In this document: in pieces, positions 15,804 to 23,424 of the stretch
Layout: every line of letters begins with the position of its first letter
Position numbering within the stretch: position 1 is the first letter of the stretch
Source of the DNA: CAVSWN01 sp046728115
GTDB lineage: Bacteria > Acidobacteriota > Vicinamibacteria > Vicinamibacterales > CAVVIG01
DNA: 29,378 nt
Direction of reading: 5' to 3'
NCBI GenBank assembly: GCA_046728115.1
Contig: JBKPDW010000301.1
Span: 1 to 29,378, forward strand
Notes under the pieces: generated by a model
Seen by the model: only the letters and a program-made list of their open reading frames with translations
Told to the model about the DNA's origin: nothing
The model's database searches: none
Position numbers and translations under genes: made by a program

Positions 15804-18494
15804 ATGTCGCTCGAGCGATTCCTGCATCGGTCACGTTGGGACGATGAGCGAGCGCGCGAGCTGGAAGCGCACATCGCGATCGAAACGGACATCAACATCG
15901 CACGCGGGATGTCGGTTGCCGACGCGCGCAATTCTGCCCGGCGCAAGCTCGGAAATACAACGCTCGTTCGTGAAGAGATCTATCGCATGAACACCATCGC
16001 TGTTCTCGACACGATCTGGCAGGACCTTCGCTACGGCGTGCGGCTGCTGCGGCTCAATCCCGGATTTGCGATCGTCGCGATCCTGTCGCTTGCACTGGGC
16101 GTCGGAGCGAATACGGCGATATTTCAATTGCTCAACGCTCTGAGGATTCGCACGCTCCCGGTGTCGCACGCGGAACAGCTCGCGGAGATCCGGATCATCG
16201 GTGACGATCTCAATCGCTCCGGCTGGTTCAGCGGCCGCCACGCGATTCTGACGAACCCGTTGTGGGAACGCCTTCGCGATCGGCAGGAGGCGTTCTCTGA
16301 CGCCTTTGCATAGTCATCGGTGGATTTCGAGCTCAGCGCGGGTGGCGAGAGCAGGGACGCGCAGGGCCTGTGGGTCAGCGGCGATTTCTTCAATACGTTG
16401 GGCGTGCCGCCGCTCATCGGACGCCTGCTCTCGCCCGCTGATGATCGGCGCGGCTGCGCGGCGCCGGCCGCCGTAATCAGCTATGGCTTCTGGCAGCGCG
16501 AATACGGAGCCAGTCCGTCGGCTGTGGGGCGCGCGCTGACGCTCGATGGTCACGCGTATGAGATCGTCGGCGTGATGCCGCCCAGTTTCTTTGGCGTCGA
16601 AGTTGGTCGTGCCAACGATGTCGTCGTTCCACTCTGCGCCGAGCCGTACACGCGTGGCGTCCGGTCCGCACTGGACAGGAAGGATGCGTGGTTCCTTGGC
16701 GCGATGGCCCGTCTGAAGCCCGGCTGGTCGATCGAGCGTGCAACCGCGCATCTCACCGCGATCTCGGCGGCGATGTTCCAGGAGACGCTTCCAAGCTATC
16801 GGGCCGAGGACGAAAAGGCGTACCTGGACTTCAAGTTGGGTGCGTTTCCCGCAGGGACCGGCGTGTCGAGCCTGCGCGAGACGTACGAATCGCCGCTCTG
16901 GCTCCTGCTTGCTACGACCGCGCTCGTCCTGCTGATCGCGTGCGCGAACCTTGCGAATCTGATGCTGGCGCGCGCGACGGCACGCGACCGCGAAATTGCC
17001 GTGCGTCTCGCGCTCGGCGCCTCGCGAATCCGGATTGCCGGCCAGTTGCTGGCCGAAAGCGTGCTGATTGCAACGGCTGGTGCGGCCATGGGTGCCTTCC
17101 TGGCCCAATCGATGGCCTCCGCGCTCGTTGCCTCGCTTACCACGGAGAACGAGCGCGTGTTCATCGATATTGCGGGCGATTCGCGTGTGTTCTTGTTCAC
17201 CGCGCTGCTCGCCGCGATCGCATGTGTCATCTTCGGCCTCGTGCCCGCGATCCGTGCCACCGCGACGAGCCCGGGTGCGGCGATGAAATCAGGGGGTCGC
17301 GGATCGACCGACACGCGCGAACGGTTCGGCTTGCGTCGAACTCTGGTCGTCGCACAGGTGGCGCTGTCGCTCGTTCTGGTCGTCGGCGCGCTGTTGTTCG
17401 TCCGCAGCTTTCGAAATCAGATGACCCTCGATGCGGGCTTCACTCAGCAGAACCTCCTCATCGCAGTCATGGATTTCCGGCGCGCGGGCGTCTCCGAAGA
17501 CGGGCTGAAATCGGCACAGGCGGAACTGCTCGACCGTCTGCGTCACGTGCCTGGAGTCGAGGATGCCGCGCGTGTCCGCAACGTGCCCATCGGCGGGTCG
17601 TTCTCGAACCGAAACGTGGTCATCGACGGCGTCGCGCGGAAAGAAGAGGTCAACTACAACTCGGTGAGCGATCGCTATTTTTCGACGATGGGTCGCACCC
17701 TGCTGGCGGGCCGTGACTTCGACCGAAGGGACACGGCGACGGCGTCGCGCGTGGCGATCGTCACCGAGTCGTTTGCCCGCGTGTTCTTCAACGGACAGAA
17801 TCCGATTGGCCGGACATTTCAGATCGCCGAGCGGCCAGGACAGCCGCGGCCGGCGTATGAGATCGTGGGGTTTGCACGCGACTCGAAATACCTCGATCTG
17901 CGAGATGCGTTCGAACCGCTGATGTACGTCCCGGTGGCCCAGGATGACCTGGCGGCCACGACGGCTCGGTTCGTTGTCCGAACGACAGCACCGCTCCCCA
18001 GCGTGACGTTGGCCCTGACCGCGCTCGCCCGCGAGGTGCATCCGACGAGTGTCGTCAGTTTCCGGACGATGCAGTCGCAGGTGAGAGATTCGCTGCTGCG
18101 CGAACGGCTGATGGCGACGCTGTCCGGATTCTTTGGATGCCTTGCGGGGGTGATCGCAATGATCAGCCTGTATGGCGTGATGTCCTACTCGGTGGCGCGG
18201 CGCCGAAACGAGATTGGCATTCGCATCGCGCTTGGCGCCAGCCAACGCGATGTCGTGCGCATGGTGATGCGCGAAGCCGGGCTGCTGCTGACGGCCGGGC
18301 TCGTTGTCGGCACCGTATCGGCGCTTGCCGCGACACGCTCGGCGCGCGCCCTGCTGTTCGGTCTGCAGCCATACGATCCGGCGACGCTGGTGCTCGCGAT
18401 CACGATGCTGGCAGCCGTCGGTGCGCTGGCAAGCTACATCCCTGCGTTCCGCGCGTCGCGGCTCGAACCCACCGAGGCCCTGCGCGAAGAGTGA
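15804..18494 (+). pseudogene. ADOP permease 3 interrupted by an in-frame TAG
   Basis: The frame starts at the ATG at 15804 with a purine-rich leader (GGGGGCAGGA) 10 nt after permease 2. It runs through the cytoplasmic domain, TM1 and the start of the periplasmic core to TAG at 16311-16313, and continues in the same frame to TGA at 18492-18494. Together the parts make a full-length ADOP of about 896 codons. Permease 1 reads FAWASSGFDLS at this point and this copy reads FA-stop-SSVDFELS, so a Trp TGG has become TAG. The downstream part has everything else: first FtsX block, second periplasmic core and C-terminal FtsX, ending ASRLEPTEALREE. It otherwise looks undamaged, so the mutation is recent, suppressed, or a sequencing error. 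Confidence 0.88.
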
Positions 18495-18498
18495 CGCA

Positions 18499-18857
18499 GT
18501 GTCGCTCGCCCGATTCTTCCGCCGCTCGCCCTGGGACGACGAGCGCGCTCGCGAGCTGGAAGCGCATCTGATGATTGAGACCGACGCCAACATCGACCGC
18601 GGCATGACGCCCGTCGACGCCCGCCGAGCGGCCGAACGAAAGCTTGGCAATCGAACCCTGGTCCGCGAGGAAATGTACCATATGAACACGATTCACCTTG
18701 TCGCTGCGCCTGGCGGGATGTGTGCTACGGCGCGAGGCTCCTTCGACTGAATCCATCGTTTGCCGCGGTCGCGATCCTGTCCGCCGGCCTGGCCGGCTAC
18801 TTGCCCGCATGGCGGGCTTCGCGTCTCGAGCCCACCGAAGCATTGCGAGAGGAATGA
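18499..18857 (+). pseudogene. ADOP permease 4 remnant: frameshifted, about 750 internal codons deleted
   Basis: A GTG 4 nt after permease 3 opens a normal ADOP head (PWDDERARELEAHLMIETDANIDRGM, then KLGNRTLVREEMYHMNTIHLV). Alignment with permease 3 shows one base missing at about 18704-18710. After that the correct sequence continues in another frame (WRDVCYGARLLRLNPSFAAVAILS). At about 18781-18786 this TM1 sequence joins directly to the extreme C-terminus of an ADOP (LAGYLPAWRASRLEPTEALREE, TGA 18855-18857). So the gene kept only its two ends. The most economical cause is internal deletion, or recombination between tandem paralogues, plus a single-base deletion. Confidence 0.85.
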
Positions 18858-18865
18858 GTGGAATT

Positions 18866-18979
18866 GTGGATCGGGTAATCTGGTAATTGGGTAATCGAGT
18901 AATTGGATTGTTCGATTGCCCTTGTCAGATTCAATGACCCGATTTCCAAATTTCCCGATTACCAGATTATCCAATTACT
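18866..18979. repeat. octamer arrays in both orientations (GGTAATTG family), left of the zinc-ribbon gene
   Basis: A plus-oriented array (about 18866-18910; units GGTAATCT, GGTAATTG, GGTAATCG, AGTAATTG) is followed about 30 bp later by a minus-oriented one (18940-18979; units CGATTTCC, AAATTTCC, CGATTACC, AGATTATC, CAATTACT). The two could fold into a long imperfect hairpin between the permease remnant and the gene at 18990. Confidence 0.8.
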
Positions 18980-18989
18980 AGAACATCCG

Positions 18990-19454
18990 ATGCAGCTTCT
19001 CGCCCGCTGTCCCAACTGCAATGCCGGCCTTCCCGTACGCGCATCTGACGCGCCGGCCGCGATCAAATGCGGCGCGTGCGGCCGCGAAATTCCGCTGACG
19101 TTCACCGACGACGTCCGTGCCGATCGCGGCGTCGATCGGTGTCCGGTTTGTAACGGTGCGGACTTCTATATCCGGAAGGACTTCGATCCCAAACTGGGCC
19201 TGACCGTCGTCATCATCGGTGCGTTGATCAGCGCAATCTTCTACTGGTTCGGCCGCGACCTGATCGCGTACGGCATTCTCGCGTCTGCGGTGCTGATCGA
19301 TCTCGCGGTGTACGGACGACTGAAGGACCTCACCGTCTGCTATCGCTGCCACACCGAGTTTCGCGGCGCCTACCAACGTCGCGCCGCCGCCTTCGATCTG
19401 CACACCGCGGATGTCCTCGAAGTTGAATATCAACGGCGGATAGGGCGCAGGTGA
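18990..19454 (+). CDS. zinc-ribbon membrane protein, function unknown
   Basis: The 154-aa protein begins with a zinc-ribbon-like module (CPNC at 7-10 and CGAC at 27-30). A second half-site CPVC (51-54) is followed by two TM helices (about 70-87 and 90-108) and a final CYRC (117-120). The second CPVC and CYRC flank the membrane hairpin, so they could form one split zinc site at the membrane surface. I do not recognise a named family beyond the zinc-ribbon motif. The ATG at 18990 was chosen because the frame upstream is repeat array. No Shine-Dalgarno is visible. The gene sits alone between two octamer arrays of opposite orientation. Confidence 0.72.
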   Translation: MQLLARCPNCNAGLPVRASDAPAAIKCGACGREIPLTFTDDVRADRGVDRCPVCNGADFYIRKDFDPKLGLTVVIIGALISAIFYWFGRDLIAYGILASAVLIDLAVYGRLKDLTVCYRCHTEFRGAYQRRAAAFDLHTADVLEVEYQRRIGRR

Positions 19455-19458
19455 ATTG

Positions 19459-19490
19459 GGTAATCTGGTAATTGGGTCATCTGGTAATGG
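19459..19490 (+). repeat. octamer array right of the zinc-ribbon gene
   Basis: Four 8-bp units (GGTAATCT, GGTAATTG, GGTCATCT, GGTAATGG) start 5 bp after the stop codon at 19454. They are the same family as 18874-18905 and lie in the opposite orientation to the array at 18940-18979, so the gene is bracketed by inverted arrays. The rest of the gap to 19652 shows no gene. Confidence 0.8.
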
Positions 19491-19652
19491 GATTGATGAT
19501 TGGCTACTTTTTGGCTACCGTTTCCGTTTGCTGTCAACTTTCATGTTCCGGTCGTTGTAGCGTGCAGTGCCGACTGCAGCCGAAAAAATCGCAGCGAGCT
19601 CAGTTGACTCCTGCAGCAGGCGCGACGCTTCTGGCGAGACTATCAGTTTCGA

Positions 19653-20861
19653 CTAGAAGAGTGTGACCTCCACCACCGCCCCCTCTTCAACGACGCTCGT
19701 GTCCGCCGGAATCTCGATGTATCCATCCGCTTTCGACAGGCTCGTGATATCTCCCGATCCTTTGAACGCCGGCCATACTGAACCGTCTTGCAGTCGGACG
19801 GTGTAGAACTGATGGCGATTCATCGCCGATGCGATGCGGCGGCCCAGCGGGACGCGGACGATTTTCGGCTGATGCGGAGGCAGTCGTGCGAGGGCGCGTA
19901 GAAAAGGCACGAGCAGGATGTACGCGTTCGAGAGGCAGGACGTGGGATTGCCCGGCATCCCCAAAAACGGTGTGCCGCCGATAAGCGCGAAGGCGGTCGG
20001 CTTACCCGGGCGGACCGCAATACCGTGAAAAATCATCTCGCCACGCCTGGTGACGGCATCGATCACGAGATCGCGCTCGCCGACCGAACTCCCACCTGAA
20101 AAGACGATCAGATCGGCCGTCGCCGCTCGGTCGAGGGCATCCAGCAGTGCATCGACCGAATCGTGGACCGGTCGAAGCGGCGCCGCCGCTCCGCCGTGAG
20201 CCGAGACGATCGATGCAAGGGTGAACCGGTTGACGTCGTAAATCTGTCCAGGTGCAAGCGGGCGCCCGGGTTCGACCACCTCGTTGCCGGTCGACAGAAT
20301 CGCCACGCGCGGCCGTGCGAAGACGGCGACCTCGCCGCGGCCGATTGCCGCGATCGCCCCGATTCGACTCGGCGTCAGCAGATCGCCCGCCGCGACGACA
20401 ACGTCGCCCGCGACGATGTCCGAGCCGCGACGGGTGACGTTCTGACCGTTCGTCACGGCGGCGAACACGTCGATGTCCGTATTGCCTGCCTTGGAGGTGT
20501 CCTCGACCATCACGACGGCGTCGGCGCCGGTCGGCAGCGGAGCGCCCGTGGCAATTTCCGCGCACGTCCCGCGCGCCACGGTAATCGACGACACCTGGCC
20601 CGTGTAGATGCGATCGAGAATCCGCAGTCGGGCGGGAGCGACCTTGGACGCGCTCGCCACCTCGGATGCGATGACTGCATAACCATCCATCGCCGACCTG
20701 GCAAACGGCGGCACGTCGATCGCTGATTGCAGGTTCTCCGCGGCGACTCGTCCGTGCGCCTGATCGAGAGCGACGCGTTCGGTTCGCTCGATCGGGCGTA
20801 CGTTCGCCTGCAAGCGTTGCCGCGCTTCTTCCAACGGGATGGTCGACGCGAACGGTCGCAA
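19653..20861 (-). CDS. moeA: molybdopterin molybdenumtransferase MoeA
   Basis: It inserts molybdate into adenylylated molybdopterin in the last step of molybdenum cofactor synthesis. At 402 aa it is normal length. It shows PPFARSAMDGYAV (about 51-63), TGAPLPTGADAV (105-116), LSTGNEV (189-195), the MoCF motif SGGSSVGERD (255-264), GKPTAFA (286-292) and PGNPTS (303-308), then the C-terminal beta-barrel domain. The start is odd: the only usable codon before the conserved region is TTG at 20861. No in-frame ATG or GTG exists between it and the stop codon of mog, which lies in the same frame 66 nt upstream. An AAGGG in the intervening octamer array is the only candidate ribosome-binding sequence. 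Confidence 0.93.
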   Translation of the reverse strand: MRPFASTIPLEEARQRLQANVRPIERTERVALDQAHGRVAAENLQSAIDVPPFARSAMDGYAVIASEVASASKVAPARLRILDRIYTGQVSSITVARGTCAEIATGAPLPTGADAVVMVEDTSKAGNTDIDVFAAVTNGQNVTRRGSDIVAGDVVVAAGDLLTPSRIGAIAAIGRGEVAVFARPRVAILSTGNEVVEPGRPLAPGQIYDVNRFTLASIVSAHGGAAAPLRPVHDSVDALLDALDRAATADLIVFSGGSSVGERDLVIDAVTRRGEMIFHGIAVRPGKPTAFALIGGTPFLGMPGNPTSCLSNAYILLVPFLRALARLPPHQPKIVRVPLGRRIASAMNRHQFYTVRLQDGSVWPAFKGSGDITSLSKADGYIEIPADTSVVEEGAVVEVTLF

Positions 20862-20865
20862 ATCA

Positions 20866-20928
20866 GAACCCTTGAACCCTTGAACCTTTGAACCCTTGAA
20901 CCTTGAACCCTCGAACCCTTGAACCTTT
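20866..20928 (-). repeat. eight-unit octamer array (GAACCCTT) between mog and moeA
   Basis: Units of GAACCCTT or one-base variants run without interruption, with one unit shortened to 7 bp. On the coding (minus) strand this is an AAGGGTTC array that fills the whole gap between the mog stop and the moeA start and keeps the frame open. Confidence 0.88.
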
Positions 20929-21440
20929 TATTTTTTCGCCTGCTGCACGAGATGCCCGAGCTCGGGAATCAGCAATCGTTCCATCGCGAGCCGAACGGCC
21001 CCTTCCGATCCGGGCAGCGAGACGACGATGCGTCCGGAGGCGAGACCGGCGCAGGTGCGGCTCATCATCGCGGCCGCGCCGATTTCCTGATAGCTGAGCA
21101 TTCGAAACAGCTCGCCGAAGCCGTCCAGTCGCTTCTGCAGCAAGCCCAGGATGGCTTCGTAGGTGGTGTCACGCGACGTGATCCCGGTGCCACCGGTCGT
21201 GATGATCACCTGGACGTCGACGTTGACGAACTGCCGCACGACGGCGTCACGGACGGCGTCAGGTTCGTCCTTGACGATCAGTCGGCCGACCACCGAATGG
21301 CCTGCTGCGATCAGGAGATCGGCGATTGCACGGCCGCTGCTGTCGGTCGCTTCAGTACGCGTATCGCTCACCGTCACGATGAAGCATCCCACCGACCGTG
21401 GCGCTTCAGCCTTGTGTGTCGCGTCCACGCGCTCGGGCAT
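20928..21440 (-). CDS. molybdopterin adenylyltransferase (MogA/MoaB family)
   Basis: The 170-aa protein has the MoCF-biosynthesis fold that adenylylates molybdopterin before MoeA acts. Visible signatures are CFIVTVSDTRTEATDSSG (19-36), the molybdopterin-binding TTGGTGITSRDTT (81-93) and SLPGSEGAV (141-149). The short MoaB-like form, rather than a MogA identity, cannot be excluded. The ATG at 21440 was chosen from length and conserved content; the open frame extends much further upstream, but that part is antisense to the GH3 gene. The TAA stop is in the same frame as moeA, so mog-moeA on this strand matches the G-domain then E-domain order of gephyrin. It diverges from the GH3 gene with only about 50 bp between starts. 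Confidence 0.88.
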   Translation of the reverse strand: MPERVDATHKAEAPRSVGCFIVTVSDTRTEATDSSGRAIADLLIAAGHSVVGRLIVKDEPDAVRDAVVRQFVNVDVQVIITTGGTGITSRDTTYEAILGLLQKRLDGFGELFRMLSYQEIGAAAMMSRTCAGLASGRIVVSLPGSEGAVRLAMERLLIPELGHLVQQAKK

Positions 21441-21491
21441 CGAGCGCCATGTTACCATCGCGCCATGTGCCGCTCGATCGGCCACGACCGC

Positions 21492-23357
21492 ATGACAACA
21501 CGAACGAAAGCGAGACTCGGTGCAGGCATTCGCGTGCTGCTGACGGCAGCGCCGCTCGTTGCCACGGTCATTGCCGCGCCGGCAAAGCCACCACTCGATC
21601 CGGCCGCGGCACGATGGGTGGATCAGACGCTGAAAGCGATGACGCTGGACGAGAAGATCGGGCAGCTGCTCGTGACATCGCTCAACGCGACGTTCACGAG
21701 CGCCGACAGCGGGGAATTCGACAAACTCCGGCATCTCGTTCGCGACATCAGAGTGGGCGGCATCCATGTGTTCGGCGGCTCGGAGCCGATGCCGCCGCTG
21801 CTCTTGAATCCAAACTACGGCACGGGCGAAGGCCCATCGCGCAAGGGCGATCCGTATGTCGCCGCGGCGATGTTGAACAGGCTGCAGCGCGAGGCGGCCG
21901 TGCCGTTGTTGACGACAGCGGATTTCGAGGGTGGCGTCGGCTACATGTTGAACGGCGCGACCCGGCTGCCGCGTGCGATGGCGATCGCGGCGACGCGCGA
22001 TACGGATCTGTCGTATCGGGCGGGCAGGGTCTCTGCGGAAGAAGGCCGTGCGCTCGGCGTCGGCGTCGACTTCTATCCAATCGTCGACGTCAACAACAAC
22101 GCGCGCAATCCGATCATCAATATTCGATCGTTCGGCGAGGACGTGCTCCTCGTCTCCGACATGGCGCGTGCCTACATTCGTGGCATCGAAGATGGCGGAA
22201 TGATTTCGACGGCGAAGCATTTTCCCGGCCACGGCGACACCGCGACCGATACGCATCTGGGGCTGGCGATCATCGAGCACCCGCGCTCGCGCCTCGATCA
22301 GGTGGAGCTCCCGCCCTTTCGGGCCGCCATCGATGCCGGCGTTGGAGCGGTGATGTCCTCGCACATCGCGCTGCCGGCGCTCGATCCATCGACGATTCCG
22401 GGCGTGGCGCAGCCGCTGCCGACGCCCGCCACGCTCAGTCGTCCCATCCTGACGGGTCTGCTGCGGGATCAACTCAAGTTCGACGGCCTCATCTACACCG
22501 ACTCGATGTCGATGTTCGCGATCTCACAGAATGTCCAACCCGATCGAGCCGCCGCGCTCGCGGTGAGAGCCGGCGCCGACCAGGTGCTGCATTCCCCGGA
22601 CGATGACGCAGCGTTCGCGGGCATCAAAGCGGCCGTCGCGGCTGGTGACATTCCGGAAGCGCAGATCACCCGATCGGTTGAGCGCATTCTGACGACGAAG
22701 GCGCGCCTTGGCCTGCACGTCAATCGAACATCGGATCTGGCCGCGGTTGATGCCAGACTCGGCACGCGCGATCATCTGGCGACCGCGGCCCAACTCGCCG
22801 CTCGCGCCATCACGCTCATCAAGGACGACCGCGGTGAGGTGCCGCTCGGTGTGCCTCCGACCGCGAACATCCTCTACTTGTCGGTCATCGACTACGCGAG
22901 CGGATGGCGCGAAGGCGTGCCCAGCCGGACATTTTTTCCGGAGTTGAAGAAGCGGTGGCCGAACGTCACCGGTGTGGAACTGTCGGACCGCATGAGCGCC
23001 GATCAAAGCGACCTCGTGCGCTCGCTGGCGCGCCGCGCGGATGCGATTGTGGCATCGGTGTTCGTGCGGATTGCGTCGTACAGCGGTCGGATGGACTTGT
23101 CCGATCGGCAGGTGTCGCTGCTCGAGAACGTCGCGACGTCGAACAAGCCGTACGTCGCCGTGCTGTTCGGCAATCCCTACACTGCGACGTTTCTGTCGAA
23201 GCTGCCCGCGATGATGCTGACGTACGAGACATTCGACGGCGTCGAGCTCGCCGCCGTGCGGGCGCTCGCGGGGGAAACGCCGGTACACGGCAAGCTGCCG
23301 ATTTCGCTGCCCGGTCTTTTCCCGCTTGGGCACGGATTGGACCGGGGGACCCGGTAG
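21492..23357 (+). CDS. exported GH3 beta-N-acetylhexosaminidase (NagZ-like) with C-terminal GH3_C domain
   Basis: The 621-aa protein has an N-terminal signal (residues 1-30: basic n-region, hydrophobic core, AAPA), then a GH3 TIM barrel. The barrel carries the NagZ-type loop KHFPGHGDT (242-250) and DTH (253-255), which supplies the His/Asp acid-base pair, and YTDSMSM (335-341) with probable nucleophile D337. A GH3_C-like domain follows (about 430 to the end). NagZ proteins remove beta-1,4 GlcNAc from muropeptides; this longer exported form resembles Bacteroidetes and Acidobacteria enzymes acting on peptidoglycan or chitin fragments outside the cytoplasm. ATG 21465 is an alternative start in the same frame; neither has a strong Shine-Dalgarno. 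It diverges from mog. Confidence 0.92.
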   Translation: MTTRTKARLGAGIRVLLTAAPLVATVIAAPAKPPLDPAAARWVDQTLKAMTLDEKIGQLLVTSLNATFTSADSGEFDKLRHLVRDIRVGGIHVFGGSEPMPPLLLNPNYGTGEGPSRKGDPYVAAAMLNRLQREAAVPLLTTADFEGGVGYMLNGATRLPRAMAIAATRDTDLSYRAGRVSAEEGRALGVGVDFYPIVDVNNNARNPIINIRSFGEDVLLVSDMARAYIRGIEDGGMISTAKHFPGHGDTATDTHLGLAIIEHPRSRLDQVELPPFRAAIDAGVGAVMSSHIALPALDPSTIPGVAQPLPTPATLSRPILTGLLRDQLKFDGLIYTDSMSMFAISQNVQPDRAAALAVRAGADQVLHSPDDDAAFAGIKAAVAAGDIPEAQITRSVERILTTKARLGLHVNRTSDLAAVDARLGTRDHLATAAQLAARAITLIKDDRGEVPLGVPPTANILYLSVIDYASGWREGVPSRTFFPELKKRWPNVTGVELSDRMSADQSDLVRSLARRADAIVASVFVRIASYSGRMDLSDRQVSLLENVATSNKPYVAVLFGNPYTATFLSKLPAMMLTYETFDGVELAAVRALAGETPVHGKLPISLPGLFPLGHGLDRGTR

Positions 23358-23376
23358 CGTGACGGTTGAAATGCAC

Positions 23377-23424
23377 CCACGAAGCCACGAACAAATGATC
23401 TGTTTCGTGTTTCGTGGTGGCTTT
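23377..23424 (+). terminator. CACGAAG-type inverted repeat after the GH3 gene, possible terminator
   Basis: The left arm CCACGAAGCCACGAA (23377-23391) pairs with TTTCGTG-T-TTCGTGG (23403-23417) across an 11-nt loop, followed by TGGCTTTT. Each arm is two copies of a 7-8 bp unit. It could end GH3 transcription, but it also contains the first candidate GTG starts of the next gene. Confidence 0.55.

Noticed and set aside
3..16313. Reassigned stop codons (TAA/TAG read as amino acids)
   Set aside because: TAA and TAG end several intact genes in the window, such as those ending at 8688, 15794 and 23357, so a standard code with local mutations is simpler.
18693..18974. Minus-strand 93-codon open frame with repetitive LDYPITRLPD text
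   Set aside because: It is translation of the octamer arrays and of the antisense of the permease remnant.
18866..20928. CRISPR array
   Set aside because: The repeats are 7-8 bp, head-to-tail and without spacers; no cas genes are present.
20919..21491. Plus-strand extension of the GH3 frame to the left
   Set aside because: It is antisense to mog and precedes a proper signal peptide at 21492.
20928..22472. Long minus-strand frame upstream of mog (514 codons in total)
   Set aside because: The part beyond about 21440 is antisense to the GH3 gene and has Arg/His-rich shadow composition; only the last 170 codons match MogA/MoaB.
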